Shown here piece by piece: positions 33,311 through 48,800 of a DNA stretch of 64,000 nucleotides. The notes under the pieces were generated by a model. It did not search any database. It was not told the origin of the DNA and saw only the letters and a program-made list of their open reading frames with translations. The stretch is from assembly GCA_008508345.1 (NCBI GenBank), contig QNGE01000143.1, positions 194,885 through 258,884 of the forward strand. Direction: 5' to 3'. Every line of letters begins with the position of its first letter. The first letter of the stretch is position 1. Source of the DNA: Paragonimus westermani. Taxonomy: Eukaryota; Platyhelminthes; Trematoda; Plagiorchiida; Troglotrematidae. The position numbers and the translations under genes are program-made.

Positions 33311-36300
33311 TATCAAATATCAACCACTTTTGATGCTCCAAACTATGTCTCCAAAATCAAGAGGGATCATGTAAACAGTGGAAGAACGAAATATTTGTCG
33401 TAGTTGCAATCTCTTGACTAAATGCATGCGTCATTTAGTGTGCATACCTCTGGTCGGAAGTAGCTTGATTCCAACCAAAATGGTTTCACCCTAATGAAGT
33501 GACTTCAAAATATTTTTCCCAAATTTGACAGTTTTCAAGTTGTCAATTACATTTGAACGCTTCTACAATCTTTCGGAAATGTGATGTATGCCGTAATAAT
33601 GGAAATTGAAAAGAAATTTTTTGTCTTGTAGATGTCAGTTCAGTGAGTGCTCCGTGACATGTTACTTTCAAATATTTTTCAACCGTTTATTTTGAATGAC
33701 AACAAAGTTGTATTTTCTGGTCACATTTCACTGTGAAATGTCGAGGAAAATGAACAATTCCATCAAGGGATTCATTTTGTCAGCTCTGTGATATAGGCAT
33801 ATAATGCAATTGACAACCCTTAAAATGTCCAGCTGTATGCGAGATCCACGTGACACACGCACAGTAATTGGCACAGTAATTGATGTGGAAAATACGGATT
33901 GTGAGCAACAACGTCCGTTCCAAAGGAAATATATAATTTTGTATAAAGTGTTTCATTAAAAAGAGAGTACACATCAACAAAAGGCATATAAATAAGACAA
34001 TTAATCCACCGGAAATGCTGGGAGATTTCCGGAAGACATTGCGCGACACTTAATAATTAGCGAAAATTGGCTGACGTACTATTTGGTAGACGTATAACAT
34101 GCCACGGGTGTTTACGTGTTCTCTTTGTCATTAGGCAGTATTCCTGGCTCTAACATACACATTATGAAAGTTGATTTGCTTGAGCAAGTCAACCGGTTGT
34201 TAATATACTACCAACGACCGTGGAGAAATAATCGTTTCTTTTAGTAAGCCTCTTGGATATGGAGAATGTGAATCTCAAAACCTTTCATTCAAAAGTTGTG
34301 ACAATGAAGATAACTGAAAAACTGTAAGGTTTGCGCAGATTCCGTTCACGAGGAAATAGACGTGGTAAATGTTAACAATATTATTTTCTCTATGTGGGCT
34401 CTATTTTCTAGTGAATATTTTCATGAATCCATACCTAACCTCAACGCTTTCTCAGTCATCTTATGTCTGCTTGCATGACACTTGATGATGCTTTCACTGA
34501 AATTTAGTCACCAAGCTAAGCACCGTGTTAGATAGTTGCACCTCAGCTTAGTCATGACTGATGGTTAGTTATCAAGGCGTAGCTTTCAACTTATCCTAAG
34601 TTAGTTCATTTGGATGTATCAGAATATGGCTGCTGTTACAGCAATACGTTAGTGTGTTGAAGGCCGAGGAAGGGGAAGACTCGGTTATGGGAAGAACATG
34701 TGTTAAATTTACAGTGAGGCGGCAGGTACACCCAAATATATACAATCCATTGTTGTGTAAGCGTTACAAGAGGTTTTGCGTTCTCCTACAAAAACTTTTT
34801 GAAATAAAAGTGTATGGGTATGTTTGCGTTGTGTCATCTTACACTTAATTGTTGTAATAGGGTCAGCTTGAAGATTCTAGTCAACCTATTGCACGTCCAA
34901 GAGGAAATCATTTTAGTCGGCCGTCTTATACAATGAATCAACTACCAGAGTAAAACGACTCGCCAGATGCGAAGGATTTTGATGTAGACAAGTCTTTGTT
35001 AGAAGATCTTCCAGAGAGGCAGCGAGAACACGAAATGTACGGCAAATGACACGACAGTAGTCCGGATTAAAATTAGTTGCGTCAGGAACCACAATTCGGC
35101 CAGGCATTTCAGGACTATACTGTCGCTAATTCAACAACAAGCAGTTATCCGATTGACAGATTTGGGTAACAAAACATAAGGAGTCTCAGTAATTCAAGCA
35201 AACAGTATAAAGCGCGCTACATCAAACAGTAAATATCACGCTTTCTCAAACGCCACAAAGAATCGTATTTAGCAAATTAACAACTTCTGTTCGTTTATCG
35301 TTTTGCCCATTACTTCTTATAAGTGAACATCCTTTGATCAGGTCACAAGAGAATGCCTCATTGTAAGTGACAGTGCTGTTGGAAACTGTTGAATGGGCGA
35401 CGTATAGCAATTTCAGTCAACTTGCCGAAAGGGAAGAACGCGTGTAAAGTTGAGATGTATTTTGAGTCCACGATTGTTCCGGGTGCTTGTTCCGCTAACA
35501 GGGATGCACATTTTTGTCATTCTTTAGGGAATAAAGCACAACGGTAGGTGGCACTAGAATTATTTCACACCAAAACTGACGAATATGAAGCCATGTAGAC
35601 CTGTTGTAATTGAATATGATGCTGATTTTGGGGTTTTGGCCTCGAAGTGGCCTTTCCTCCAGCCAACCTAAATAAGCACAAAGCAACGTGGAATCCCTGT
35701 TTGTAGGATGTGAGACCCAGCTTTTTTTGTCGGAGAAATATTATCGACTGACCCCATGTCCTTCTAAATTCGTAACCCTCGAGCCTTAGATGTTTTGACC
35801 GAAAAAGTTGCACGTTCTCATGTGAGCAAAACAAACGTTGTTATGTGAAACATCAGTGGAGCTAAAATATAACCCTCCCTTCCACATGCATTCTTTACAC
35901 TGAATAAACATTAATCGTGTTTTTGATCGAACATCTCAGGTTCTCACTACTTCCCAGACGGTTTTGTTGTAAAGACGTGCTTGAAACCAACGCACGCGCT
36001 ATCGGTCTCTCCTACTGACTGATCTGCTGCATGAGACCGCTCACCGAGTTGACCACGTTTCTCGAAATGTAATAAACCAGCAAACACCTCTTGGCTGGCT
36101 TTTGTGAAACAAACACGTACGATATGACACGTACCAAATTTATGTGGACACGATTTCGGCCGAAGATGGAATTTTGGGACAATGTATATCTTTTACGTTC
36201 GAGTCAGTTAATTATTTTGACTGATTTTGTGGGTGACATTTGACAATGAAACTTAATTACTAACATGTCTTTTGGAAAATAGCGGATTCGACCAAGTATT

Positions 36301-39300
36301 GGACCGAGATAAAATTCGACGTGGCTTGTGAAACAGCAGTGGCCGCGTCAACATTTCAGTGCCACTTTACATCGATGTGGACAGTCTATTGCACCTACGG
36401 GAACGAGATTGAAATGTCTTAACTCACTCCTTCTGCCTTGAGATGTTTTAGCTCAGCCTACTAGCATAACCTCATTTCGGGTACACCAATTATCACAAAA
36501 ATGCTTACTAACTCACACAGCTATAAATGATAGGAACATGACCTGCAGAGTGGAGGAGTGTGCACTCATGTAGATTTCAAAGCTAGTCTTACCACTAGAT
36601 GCGTCAGACGCCAGGCACAAGTCTACTCTTAGAGACCACTTACAATGTGAAACTGACGTCACCCCTTAGAGCTGTGGTGGTCTTGCCACCTTTCAGTTGT
36701 AAACGTTGGTTGTTCATTCACATATCCACCAGTCAAATCTCCTTGACCACAATCTATATCTTTATCTGCTCCGAACAGATACGAATAAAACGTTGCCTCC
36801 ACAGCTACACGTAGCTTCGATGAGCCCCCGAAGCATCTGTCAGTCCTCAGCCTCTACTCGTTCTGTTCAACCCATTTTTGTAATGTTTGTGTTCTTAGTG
36901 TTTACACTCACACGCACATCCAATTCATTCAGGTAGGCTTTCCTTGGTATAATATGTTCACCGCTCTCTTGAATACAAAACGAACGGTTTCACCGTACCC
37001 CTCGGTCCAGAAGCTTGCGGGAGCCAATGAGCATAACAGGTAAGTTATAATAGTCGTCCATTTTTCAGTTCAGGACGTGTCGTGCAAGGTTTTGTTTATA
37101 TGTGGGAGTTTATGTGCTTAATACCGTGCATTCGACATGCTTTTTGACAGGCTCTGTTGCAGTACGGTAGATAGAATATTTTATTGTTTACCGACCACTA
37201 TAAATATTTTAAATGACTGATTGGCACATACTGTAAACCAACTTCTTAAGTAACTGTTGTCTAGCCACCCATTGGCAAGTTGGACGACTTTAATCTCAAA
37301 TGGAACATGTTGCACTAAAACTCACAGACAGTGTGTGATGGTTTCTGGTTCTGAACAGATTTTTAATTAGTTGGTTCAATCACGTGGAATATCTTCGTTC
37401 TTGCACTATATCCGATGTGTTTATCGCTGAGTGACGGATCGTTTTGCGAGTGTGATGGATGGTGGAGTTGTATCCGAAAATCCGTTCACTGTCTATTGTT
37501 ACTATGTCACCCCATATGCTTAAAACGGCTATACCTCCTACCCTGTGTACTTGTTACGAGCCGTAAGGTTTTAATCACAACGGATCTCTTCACTGTAAGA
37601 CCGGTGTTCGAACTGGCACAAACTCACTTTCAAACTAACCCGACTGATTACCTGTCCCAACGGTTGCCTATTCATTACGTGCCAAGGGGTTGAAAACAAC
37701 TCAGATTTGTTACGTCTTCATTGTTTCCAAATCATAAGGCCTGAAATATCTTAAAGTTAACAAGCAGTATTTTTTTTGCATGACTTGGTTTGATTTTCTA
37801 TCATTGTGAGTCCGTCGTAGTAGTAAGCTGCTAACTTTAACCTGTTAATATATTCTTTTGAAGCAAAAAGGAGAGCGGTGTTCACACTCACATACAGATT
37901 TCACAATATCCTCTTCAAACAGAAGAATTTGGCCTCACCTCCTGTTGAGAGTGAGTGGATTTTTTTCTTGAGGGGAAGTAAGGTATATTGAACTCAGGGT
38001 ACATGCTTGTTAGCTGGAGCTGCCTCGCATGCCTACCAGGTTGTAGATGACAACAATTCATGAGGTTCACTTATAAACCACAGACCTACTATTCTAAAAA
38101 TTTGAAAGGGTGTGTTTTGGGGTACCGTCTAGCTGGAACCCTACGTTTCTCTTCGCTTGCAGCATTGTAAACTTACCTACAAATTCGTCCAACACGATAG
38201 CATGTGTATCGCATTTTATTCACCAAAATATGTAACTAACTCGTTCACTGACTACTTTCAGTGGTCATGCAGTGTCATGATGGCACCGTCTTCGTGTATT
38301 AGCGCTATCCACGTATTCTTATTACTGAAATGCACACAATTCAATGAAGATATCTCTAGGATTTTAATATCCATCGGTTTCATAATACCTTAGATGTGGC
38401 TTTGGTTGATGAGAATGGGCCTTCTATGGTTCCTGTGACAAGTACAATCAATCTTGATTTGCTCTTTGCATGGCACACTTGCTGATGCTTGCAAAAATGT
38501 TGTTTCCACTTAAACATACTGTGGCTACAGTGAAGTCTGCACCGTCTTGACGTAAGTGGACTTGAAGTTTGTTCATCTATATTACTGTTTGTACCTCTCA
38601 GGTGATGACTAGAACTTAACGTGGTACTCAACCAATTTCTTTATCTCTTGTGTGCTCAACTGTTTCTGTAAAAGAGTTATGGTACTGTTTTGGAGATCGC
38701 GGTCTGTTATACTATCAGAACGAATATTTTCAGTATTGGGCAATACGACTGCTCATCCGCCTCTGCAAAGCAGATTTGTTTAGGCTTTGTACAGTTGCCG
38801 GTGAGTGCGGACCTATCAACCGATAGGTGTACATTTTCTGTGATACACTATTCCAAGTACGGTTGAAGCATTTCATGTGTGCATGGGTTTACTAGGTAGT
38901 TTCATTACGTTGTCACATTTATTTTTTACAACCCACCCCATCAAGTCGTCACAAATAAACGGATGTAAATTCTTGCTAAAGCGGTGAAATACTCACACAC
39001 AAAAGTCAGATCATTTTCACAAAGCGTAGTTGAAGTGCTTCTGAAATATTCTCAGTTTCATTGGTGGGTAGCAGGAAATGTTCAATGTATATCCACAGTT
39101 TTGTCGTCTTTCTTCCTAGTCATGTAAACCTATACAATCGGCTATACGTTACTGGTACAGAGTTCAACCTTATAACTGTACTACCCATGAACGCTAACAA
39201 CCAGTGAATGCTGAATCTTGTAGATGCAATTTGTTAGTCTATCTTACGTTGAAATTCGTGATTACCCATGCGCGAATTTCCATACAAATTCGCTTAGTTT

Positions 39301-42300
39301 TCCTCTGCGGCTCCGGCTAGTCTCTTTGACTCACTTGTGGAATAGGTGAACAATCGAAAACGACGGCTGGACGTCCGACATAATCCACAGAAGCACAACT
39401 ATTTAAACAACCCATACGTGACATTTCTGTGGCCCCAGCAAAGCATTCTAGAATGAACACCACCAACAATTGATATCAACCTTTGCGGCCAAATGGACGT
39501 TTTAATTGGTCCGTTTCGAGCCAATGCAATGGACGCTGGTTTCAATGTAGTTAGGGCTTTCCATCAGAGTACGCTCTTGTTGCTACTGAAATTTGAGCTG
39601 CAATCCACGCTTGCATGAAAATGATCATGGCTTATTCTATGTAACGCAAGCTTTTGTTTGCTCATTCATAGCCAGTTTTGTTTATTATAAAAGCCTTCGT
39701 TGGCTTCACTTGAGTTATCTGAAGATTCTAGACGATATGATGATGTGTTTGATGTGTTCTCAAATTGATTTTACTAAATAATGGGATCAAAACGTTAGCT
39801 GTGGATAAAAACTTAATAGTTTAGCCGAAAAAATAATATTTTATGAAAAATTGATAAAATTGCAAACTTTATTTTGGATTTTGCTAGGTGACTCCGCGAG
39901 TGAGCAAGCTCTCCTCAATGCTTTTACATGGTTGGACTGCTTTTGATGGCTTGATTAAGTGTGTGAATGAATCAACCGAATTTCTCATATCTTTAGCTCT
40001 TGCAACTTTCGGTGACTGCTGTACGCTTCACACCGAATTTCTGAGTGGCTGCTTACGACTCCCCGCTCCACGGGTCAGATATCCAAAGATTACGCTCCGT
40101 TTACTGACCGGACTGTCTCTAATAACGGTATGCGTCTTTTGTGAGTAAATTTGTGAATGCGGAGCATACCGCACAAGGAGAATCGGGGACTTGTTAGGAC
40201 TCCGATTGGCTGACGGCAAGAACGTGTACAAACGCATGGGGTCATTCAAGCGTATGATCTGAAGGCTTGATGTGCAATGAAAACCATATGTACCATCTGT
40301 TTGTTTCATTGAATGTAAAGTACGACGTCCAACACCAACGTCGAGACATAGCCCAGCCGAAGATCAATTTAAGCCGCAATCGTATGTCGTCAACTTAATA
40401 AAACCCATCCATAAATTAATTATTAAGAAGACCTCGGGTATCTGGGTAACATAACAAGGATGAACAGATAGTCTTACACATTAATGGGACAAATAGTATT
40501 TACAATTGAGCTGCAATAATTTGAACCAGGGAAGAAATTAGGGATGTGAATTATGATCACTGTCGCAAAAGCTCTTTAGATTAAAAATCTTCAGAAATGT
40601 TTGGTTATTTGTGGGATGAATTGGTACAGCTAATTGCAGCCTCAAGTGTGTAGTTAGCCTACTAACTAATCTGCAACACCATCGGTTCACCTGTCCGTGT
40701 GTGTGAATCTCAGACGTTAGTGTAAAAGGCCATATACCAAGGAAATTACTGCAAGTAGACGGGGGATAATGTCATTTTTGTAGGCCTAATTTGTAAACCT
40801 GGACTACAGGTACTCTATCTCTATCCTCTGGAATGATTGTTAAGCAGAAAACGATGTACGCAGGTGAGTGCTAAGCTCCGTAAGAGCTAGTGCTAAACAA
40901 AAGTGCAGATCATTGTTATGTATTCGTGGAAGACCGTTTTTAAATTAACCTCTTCCTGCGTAGAACGAATGACTATAACCCAAGAAGCTACTTACAAATG
41001 GTCTGTCATTTTATTCGACAATTCGTTTTGTGCACAAACTCATGGCTGCATGTAACTGTGACTAATCTGCACACTTCATCTATTTCCAACTCGTGCGAGA
41101 TTGAGTTGGATTCTCATCGTTGACAAAAACTTACATGCTCTGAACCACTTTTGTTAATCGTACTGTTTTTCGTTTACTGTTTCCTGTTCTCTCATTATTT
41201 CGTCTCAACAGAGACTATTAGGGAATCGTATCCTTCCGACATTTTTACGAACGGCATACCACCCACTTGTTATCATGTAAAAATGCTCACTGAAACTATT
41301 CCTTGGCCTTCGTCTGATTTCGTATTCTTTTGATAGAAACTGAGAAAGATGTTTCCAACGTACAGTTGATTGATTTTTCACTTGAAAAAGCAGTTTCCGT
41401 TGGTGTGTCGTGGCCTACTTGGAGACTGTACTGGCATTGGTTACTGTTTAGTTTCAAGTACTATGGAGTTTGGTAGGTAGGTTTACTTTGTTAGTGGTGC
41501 ACACTGTAGAGATAAGCACGTTCATTTGCGTCAGGGTATTGTCACGGATAAAACCATTCAAGCTGATTACACAAAAATGAGTTCACTTTTCGGCGAACCC
41601 TCGTGAATCAATCAATACTTGCATTTTAGCAGCCTTGTTCCTTTTCGAAATAACGTGAGTGATGTAAGAACACATTTTCACAAACCACGTGAATTGTGCA
41701 CACTGGAAAGTCTTAAGCAAAGTGCATGCTGCTTTTAAATAGCTTCTAGGTTAGTACCTGTTTCCACAGTTTTGAAACACAGTAGCCTCAATCAGAGTAC
41801 AGTTTGATGTATCTACAATGGAAATTTTTCTGCACACTTCCTTCAAAGTTGATTACGTCTGTAACACACTCACCGGAGGTCTGCTTTGCGAATTACAATT
41901 ACCTGACCGTTACTGTCGGCCATCACTCCACAAGTTGGACCTCAGCATCGTGGCTGAACTTGCATCGCCACTACAAGGCGTACCGATTTGCGTGTGTCGA
42001 TTCATTCATTAGTTTTCAGTTGTGCATGCAGACGGAAGGGGGGAAACAGTAACCCAAACCACGGATCGACTATATTGTATAGTGTGTTTAACGCCTGACA
42101 TATCTCTTATGCAATCCATACCAAACCAGTAGTCAGTTTCGTCAACTGTTCTGGAACACCCGAATTCATCTCGCAGAGTAAATGCTATCGTGACATTTCT
42201 AGTCCCTGATGCAACAAATAACGATCAGTCACTGAAGCTTCGTAGAGGTCCCCATCGTCGAAGGATGCGTCTCAACTACTATGTACTTTTGCATTATTGT

Positions 42301-42825
42301 TCTGTGATTCGTTTATTTGATTATAGTGTATGAGCAACACTTACTACAGTGTGCGTCATTTAACGTACAGTACAATGTTCCATGTACGTTGTGTGGGCAT
42401 ATACCTTTGACTATCAGGTTAACTTTCTCCCGGATGTATCATTTCTTCCTCTTTTTTCAGTTTAGTAAAAGTCAGGGGATCGGTATGGACACAACGGTGT
42501 ACACAAATAGCCAATTGATAAGATGAGTCACAACCCATTTCACTTTATCGAACTTTGGTGAAAAATTTCTGAACAGTTCCTGGAAAGACCAATCCCGTTT
42601 GACCACACCAAGTCAAAAGGATATTAAAGACTATACGCAGGGTTGTACGTACTTGTTCAATGCACTCGTTAGACAGCAATCCTTTCTGCTGACTCAAGCC
42701 TTACAAGTATATGTGTACTTCTATCCGACGTCCGTAATAAACCAGAAATGCAAAGATGTGTTTTTTGGAGGAAACGAAGTTCATACTTAGCCCCATAATC
42801 AGCCATTTGTTTGTTGTCCAATAAA

Positions 42826-42869
42826 TACGTATATATATACATACTGTATGCTAGTTATCATGACTAGCA
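42826..42869. repeat. TA-rich tract and 7-bp hairpin
   Basis: TACGTATATATATACATA is followed by TGCTAGT-TATCATG-ACTAGCA (42849-42869), a perfect 7-bp stem with a 7-base loop. Short AT-rich palindromes of this type are common in non-coding DNA; no function is inferred. Confidence 0.6.
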
Positions 42870-45800
42870 GAATACACATTATCATTAATTGTACAACTGT
42901 TTTCTCATAATGCGTTTTTCACGCGAATTCTTGGCGCATACGCACCGGACACCAATCAACTGGGCCTCCGCTTCTTGTCTAGCTGAATACGGAATACTGT
43001 TTAGTAAATTTGTTTAATCATTGCAGCTGAAATGAGTGGGTCGAATCGGAGTAGTTTACTATAGCTAGTTAGCTTGACTGGCAGTAAAGATCGTTTTTCA
43101 TCCCTATTTAAAGAGAGAATGTGGTGAAAACAAAAATTTAAGTTTTTGTCCCCAAGCAAACAATCTTAGCTGACAACCAGATTTGTTGAACCATTTCATT
43201 CCTCATAAGTCTTTGTTTTTCAGTGCTTATGTTCGATTTGGGAGCAATAAGGCTTTTCATAAGAAACCGATTGACATTATTTTGACAGATTTTTGTCAAC
43301 TAGGACGGAAAACTCGGTTTTCGTCAAAATCGATTTGAGAACTCCCCGCTTTTCATCGAACAGGTTCTGCACGCACAATCATTTGTATTCACCTTGCTCT
43401 GAACATTTCAACAGCACCAAACTGGTGAGAAAATTCACAGGAGGTTTGGACACAATCTAAAAGCGTATTATGTAATTTTGTGTTGGAGGCAATTTTGTAC
43501 GTTGTGAAGTGCAGATGTAGGTGGAGAGCATAGTCTAGCCGATTCAACATATGTAATCGGTTAGGCAGGAGAATCGCTTCTGTGATAGGGGACAAAGTTA
43601 TGAGATAAGTGGTTCGCCTAAACCGGACTGGTGTAGGCTCACTTGGAGCAATAAATGACGATAAAAGACCCTTTGGTGTGCTGCCATTTGGCGTCAAATA
43701 CAGTCAGTTCACTGAGCCTTGCAGCTGCAGGAGCTCTCAAAGTGTTTCCAACTACATGTGTTCAGGTTTCATTCTTAGGCATTACACCTTGAACTTGAGG
43801 ATATCAACTATATGTATTTGTTCCTTCCGCTTTAAATTTAACCTGGATACGAAGCTCGCCACAACTCTATTGAGATGTCAGTAGGAGGTGTGATTTCATT
43901 TAATAAGACAAATGATGAAGCTCTTCACGTTTGGAGAAAATTGACAGGCCTGCCCCTCATTAAAGACAGTACAGTTTGCTCTCTGACTTCACTTACTGAT
44001 CACCCGTGGACTCAGTTTCATTTTTTTACCAGGTAAATTTTCACATGTTTTCTATTTAGCACCTGCTTAGTATATATCACTGTTAACAGCAAACAAGTTA
44101 TCTTGATTTGACGCATATTTCTGAAACTGTCTGCTCACCTCATGCAAGTGCTATAACACGGCAAACACAACATTTGCATTGTTAAAAGATTGCCCCTACC
44201 GGGAGCTGTTTTCTGATGCTGACGGAGTGAGATGACGTGTTGCTTTCAACAGTCAACAAGGTGATATCGTGCAACTGGTCGTAATATCGTTTTGTTCAAA
44301 TATTTAATTGTTTACCTGTGTATAATTCAAGAAACAACTTCTAAAATGTGTCCCTCTTTCTACCCATTGCTGAACACAGAAGAAACCTTCATGAATGAAC
44401 AGTATTGCCTTAGAAACCTTCTACTAGGTTTGGATTCTGTTGAATCGAGTACTTTCAGTGAAGAAATTAGGAAGCACAAAACATACATGATGGTCAGTTT
44501 TGATTATGGAATTAAATCAGTCCTCTCTAAGGCGAGACTGTACAGTTATCTCGTCGGACTAATCCCAAAGTGACTAAACATCGACCTCAGGGAGGATCAA
44601 TGAGGTATATATATGTCGTTCACATAAACGTTATTAACAGTGCCCTGTTAATCCAAAGTATGGTCTGCACTCGAATAACCAAAACAAATTCAACTGAGGT
44701 CGTGTTGACTGAAACAAGCCAACCGAAGGTTAGGAGAGTGCCAAAGTATTGCATTTTATATGTTGCCTTTCACACAAGTGGGTGAGCAGAAATATCACGG
44801 ATGGAGTCTGAACACCTGGAGTTGCTGAATCCTGTGGCTTTGCTACAATTTGAACGAGAGTCCTGTTGCGTCAAACCACTAGTGGCAGAGCTTCAACACA
44901 CAGTTACCTACTGGTTACCATTCCATGAATTGCAAGTTTCTTCGTTGTACACCTTCACTGTCTGGAATCCAGATTAAGTAGTTCTGCTAGCATAGACTTC
45001 CTCAATTCAAATTTGATCTGGCTTTCTTTAGACCTGGAGGGCTTGGTAGTAAATAAACGTGTGAGTAATTGCAGTGTCGCACGATACCAACTAGTGAATA
45101 ACGTAACAGCGGTTGGTCCGTTTTGTTAACCTCCTGACTTTTCCCAAAATGTTCGATGTTAGTAGTACTGTTAAGTTGCTGACTACGCAGTTAATATTGC
45201 AAGCTGAAAGCTTGATAATTCGATAATATAACTTCGTTCACGACATTTTACTACGGTGGAAACACACTTGAAGAGAATCAAGTATTAGTCATGAGTTCAC
45301 GACGGTGCTGCCAATATCACCGCGATCGCGTCGTTGCGATCATTGCGTCTCACTCTTATTGATTCGCGTTCACGAGATGAATTGTTCTTTTAACCGAAGG
45401 AAGGGAGCTTTTATCGAACAAAACCACCACACTTACACGCCCTTGAAAAATAGTCCATATCGAACAGAGTATTATACCATGAATACATTGCAAGTTGCTC
45501 GTTCGATGACCAAAGGCAAGAAAGCTGAACAACTCTACGTGGGCTACTCCGGTATGCCAAAAACCGATAATTTGCAAAATGGACTATCTAGGAACGGTGA
45601 TAGGGTGAGGTCAAAAACTAGTCTATTACAAATATGAAAGGACACTACTGACAGCTTAGAGTTAGCGAAACAAAGGGGAAGATGAAGGTGATATAGATGC
45701 TGTTGTTCGGCAATTGCAAAGAGGACGGTTAAATGTATATTTTTTAAAGAATGATTTAGCATAGAAGGACGTTAACACAGTTGCCAAAAGTGTTTTGCTC

Positions 45801-48800
45801 GAATGTGACAATGTAAGGATTCATAATAAGGCGAGAGAAGACGAATTCAAGTAATGTGTCAGTCCTTGAAATGTTCTGTAAGCACAGCAAGTGGGCAATG
45901 AATTCTGTGGGGACGAGTGCAGACGTACATGAAAATTTTCGGAACTTTGCACGGAGTTCATATTGAGTGTGATTCTATGGTATAAAAAATTAAAAAGACA
46001 GGATAAGCAAATACAAAACTACTACGTTTAGAACACTATTGCTGATAAATACGCAACGAGATTGCAACCAGAACGTTTACCTGATTACGTTAACGAATAG
46101 AGTTGTTAATAAAATTAGTTTGTGGATGACATTTAAACGGCTGAAACAATTCACCTTAGTATTTGGTATGATGAACAGGTAGATATGGGAATTAAAACCA
46201 AGACAAGTTAAGGCAGTACTGTCTGCACATTTTACCAGGTGTGTGGTTGTCGGGAAAACATTTCTGAAACGTAGGATGAGAAACCATATGGGGAACGAAT
46301 AGGATTTCGCATCACGGCAGCATTTTCTGATGTCATCGCACATGGTTGTCCTTTGAAAATTACAGCGTTTCTACAAAATAATACACCTGAGTTTTGAACT
46401 GTAAGGTTAAAATAATGATTATAACATATTCCTTTATGACTTATGGGGTACAACACAGTAATCCTAAAGGCAAGTGAACACTAGCTGTTGTCATCTAACG
46501 AGGAAAATCATTGTACGATTCAGAAACAGGCATCGCAGTTGCAGCGAAAGTCCTGGTAGCCTATCGGATCTATGGCATTAGAAGGTACACGAGCTGATAG
46601 ATTTACGAAGACACTTTTTATGTTTGCCGGAGTCGAGTGTTTTTTCAGTCATCTTTCAGAAGTTTCGCGCAAATAATTGGGCTTCTACTAATTCACTGTT
46701 ATGTACATCAAGCTATGAATCTGTTTGGCAGTAAGTATAAGGGTTGAAACTATAGTCTCCAAGTCACCGGTATTATGTTCTTCACGCATTGCAATCAAAT
46801 GTATATGTGACTTCTGAACATAGACCGCGGAACCGTTCACAAATATAATGTTTCCACACATGCGACAGTTTATGTGATACACAGAAAACTGGATGAAATT
46901 TGGCTGACGTCTTCCTCCGTCTCATCCTTTTCAAATTTAACCGACAATTTCTTATAAAGTACAACGCATACGTCCCACTGGTGGGTCCACGTTATGTGGC
47001 TATCCGTTACAGTTGAGAGTAAATGAAATGCGTTTCACTTGTTAACTACATTGATTGTGCGTTCGCCCAAACTAACGAGAACGGTTGACTGGCATAAGCT
47101 AGTATGATTTCACCAACAGCTGCCAAGGAAAGTCTTTTGCTTGAGGTAGATCACTGGTGTTTAAACCCCGGTAGGACTGAGCCTTCCTTGACTGTTAAGC
47201 TTTCTCTCACACATAGGCCAAAATCAACCAGCCAGATTTTAGTTGGCCTGCAAAAGAACAAACATCCACTAATGCCTCTGCTAGTCTCCAGAATCCTAGA
47301 CCCACATTTTGTAGTGTGTGGATTTTACCGGGGAATAAGCGAACGTGATATGCGCCGATTTTGGCAGCTGTGGAGACTGAAACTCTTTGGAAGGGTTCGG
47401 ATGGGTGATCCGGAAAAGTCAGTCTAAATACGGAGCTAGTCAAGAAAGGTGACGTATATTCGTCACTGAGAAAACAGTGTCATTGGCTATTGCTTCCATT
47501 TGTGAGATGTTCGCATAAAAACTAAGATATTACAGTAAGAATTCACCAGATTCCGTTAATAACGGACGACCTGGGTTCAGGACAGTGTTAGGCGTTGACA
47601 AATTTGAAGCCGCCCACATTGTTGAAAAATGGCCATTGTGAAAGCGCCGTTGCTCGACGTATGTAATCGTTACTTTTGTGTAGCAACAAACCACATCTCC
47701 GCTGACATCTCTAGGCACCTCTTAGTAAACATCAGAAAGAGTGGGACTTGTTAACAAAATGTTTCGTCGTTGTTGGTGACGATGTTGAGAACGCAGACGA
47801 TATAGTTGCTCCGAATGTTGAGGACGCACACATGGTTTTCACCGTACAACACTGGTTCTGTTCGCACGAACTAGAGCACTGCCCACCGTCTCCCGCTGAG
47901 CCACGCGATATACAAACCAGTGTTTAACAGTAGATTTCTCCCTGGATATGACCTAGTGGAACCGATGATTGATGCTCAGCTCATAACTATACAAACAATG
48001 ATACCAAACGTTGTGAAAATTTAACTTTTTTCATAATGGGTGAGATTCTCAGCAAAGGAAGGCAACTATTTGCGGTTTGTATAAGCGTCATACGGTAGCT
48101 TGTCTAATTACTCTCAGGTGTGCGACGCATGTGGCTTTGTGGCCGTTTGGTGATTTCTTCACATCTGTGTCACATCACCCTTTTACTACGTGGAAACTCA
48201 GTGGTCGATACACTTTGAACCTTGTACAGTGGACACGGTGACGGGTCTAATTTGACAAACTATTGTTCAGTGCTTCGGGAATGGTGAAGATGTTTAAAAT
48301 CATCAGCTAGTTAAAAAAATACTGACGAGAAGAGGACACCGAATACAAAATATTGACCAAAGCTACCGTTACCTGTGTTCATATGGTCAGTGTACTACGA
48401 CCAGAGCTGACAGCGGCAGTGACAGCAGTTAAGCCATTGAAGTAGGTTTGTACTGAATAAAGTTGGAGTCCAGCGCTTGTCGGACTAGTCTGAGAGACGA
48501 TCAATAGCTATAGATACATCTGCACTATCCCCAACAAGTTACATAGGTTCAACGTCTGCAGACAAACAATGAAATGAACCAACTTTATATGAATGCATCC
48601 AAGGTATGTCAAACAATTCTTATGCCGCGGAATCAAAAGATGTCACCTTGCTGTCTAGATGAACTGGGTAAAGGATCTCAGTGCTTTATTTTTAAAAAAG
48701 CACATGTGTTGGGCAGTGAATCATTCACATTGAATTTTAACTGGCTATTTGCTGACAATAAAAACCAAAACAGCGGTATGACCATAGTTCAGCTAACTTG

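Noticed and set aside
41818..42012. + strand frame containing CELQLPDRYC after an AAAG acceptor-like site
   Set aside because: The short C-x-L-x-L pattern recurs several times in the window (for example 3.3, 24.0 and 28.1 kb) about as often as chance predicts; the acceptor is poor and another frame overlaps it.
47104..47427. 107-codon + strand frame beginning MISPTAAKES
   Set aside because: No motif recognised; a minus-strand frame of similar length overlaps it, and splice signals are not convincing.
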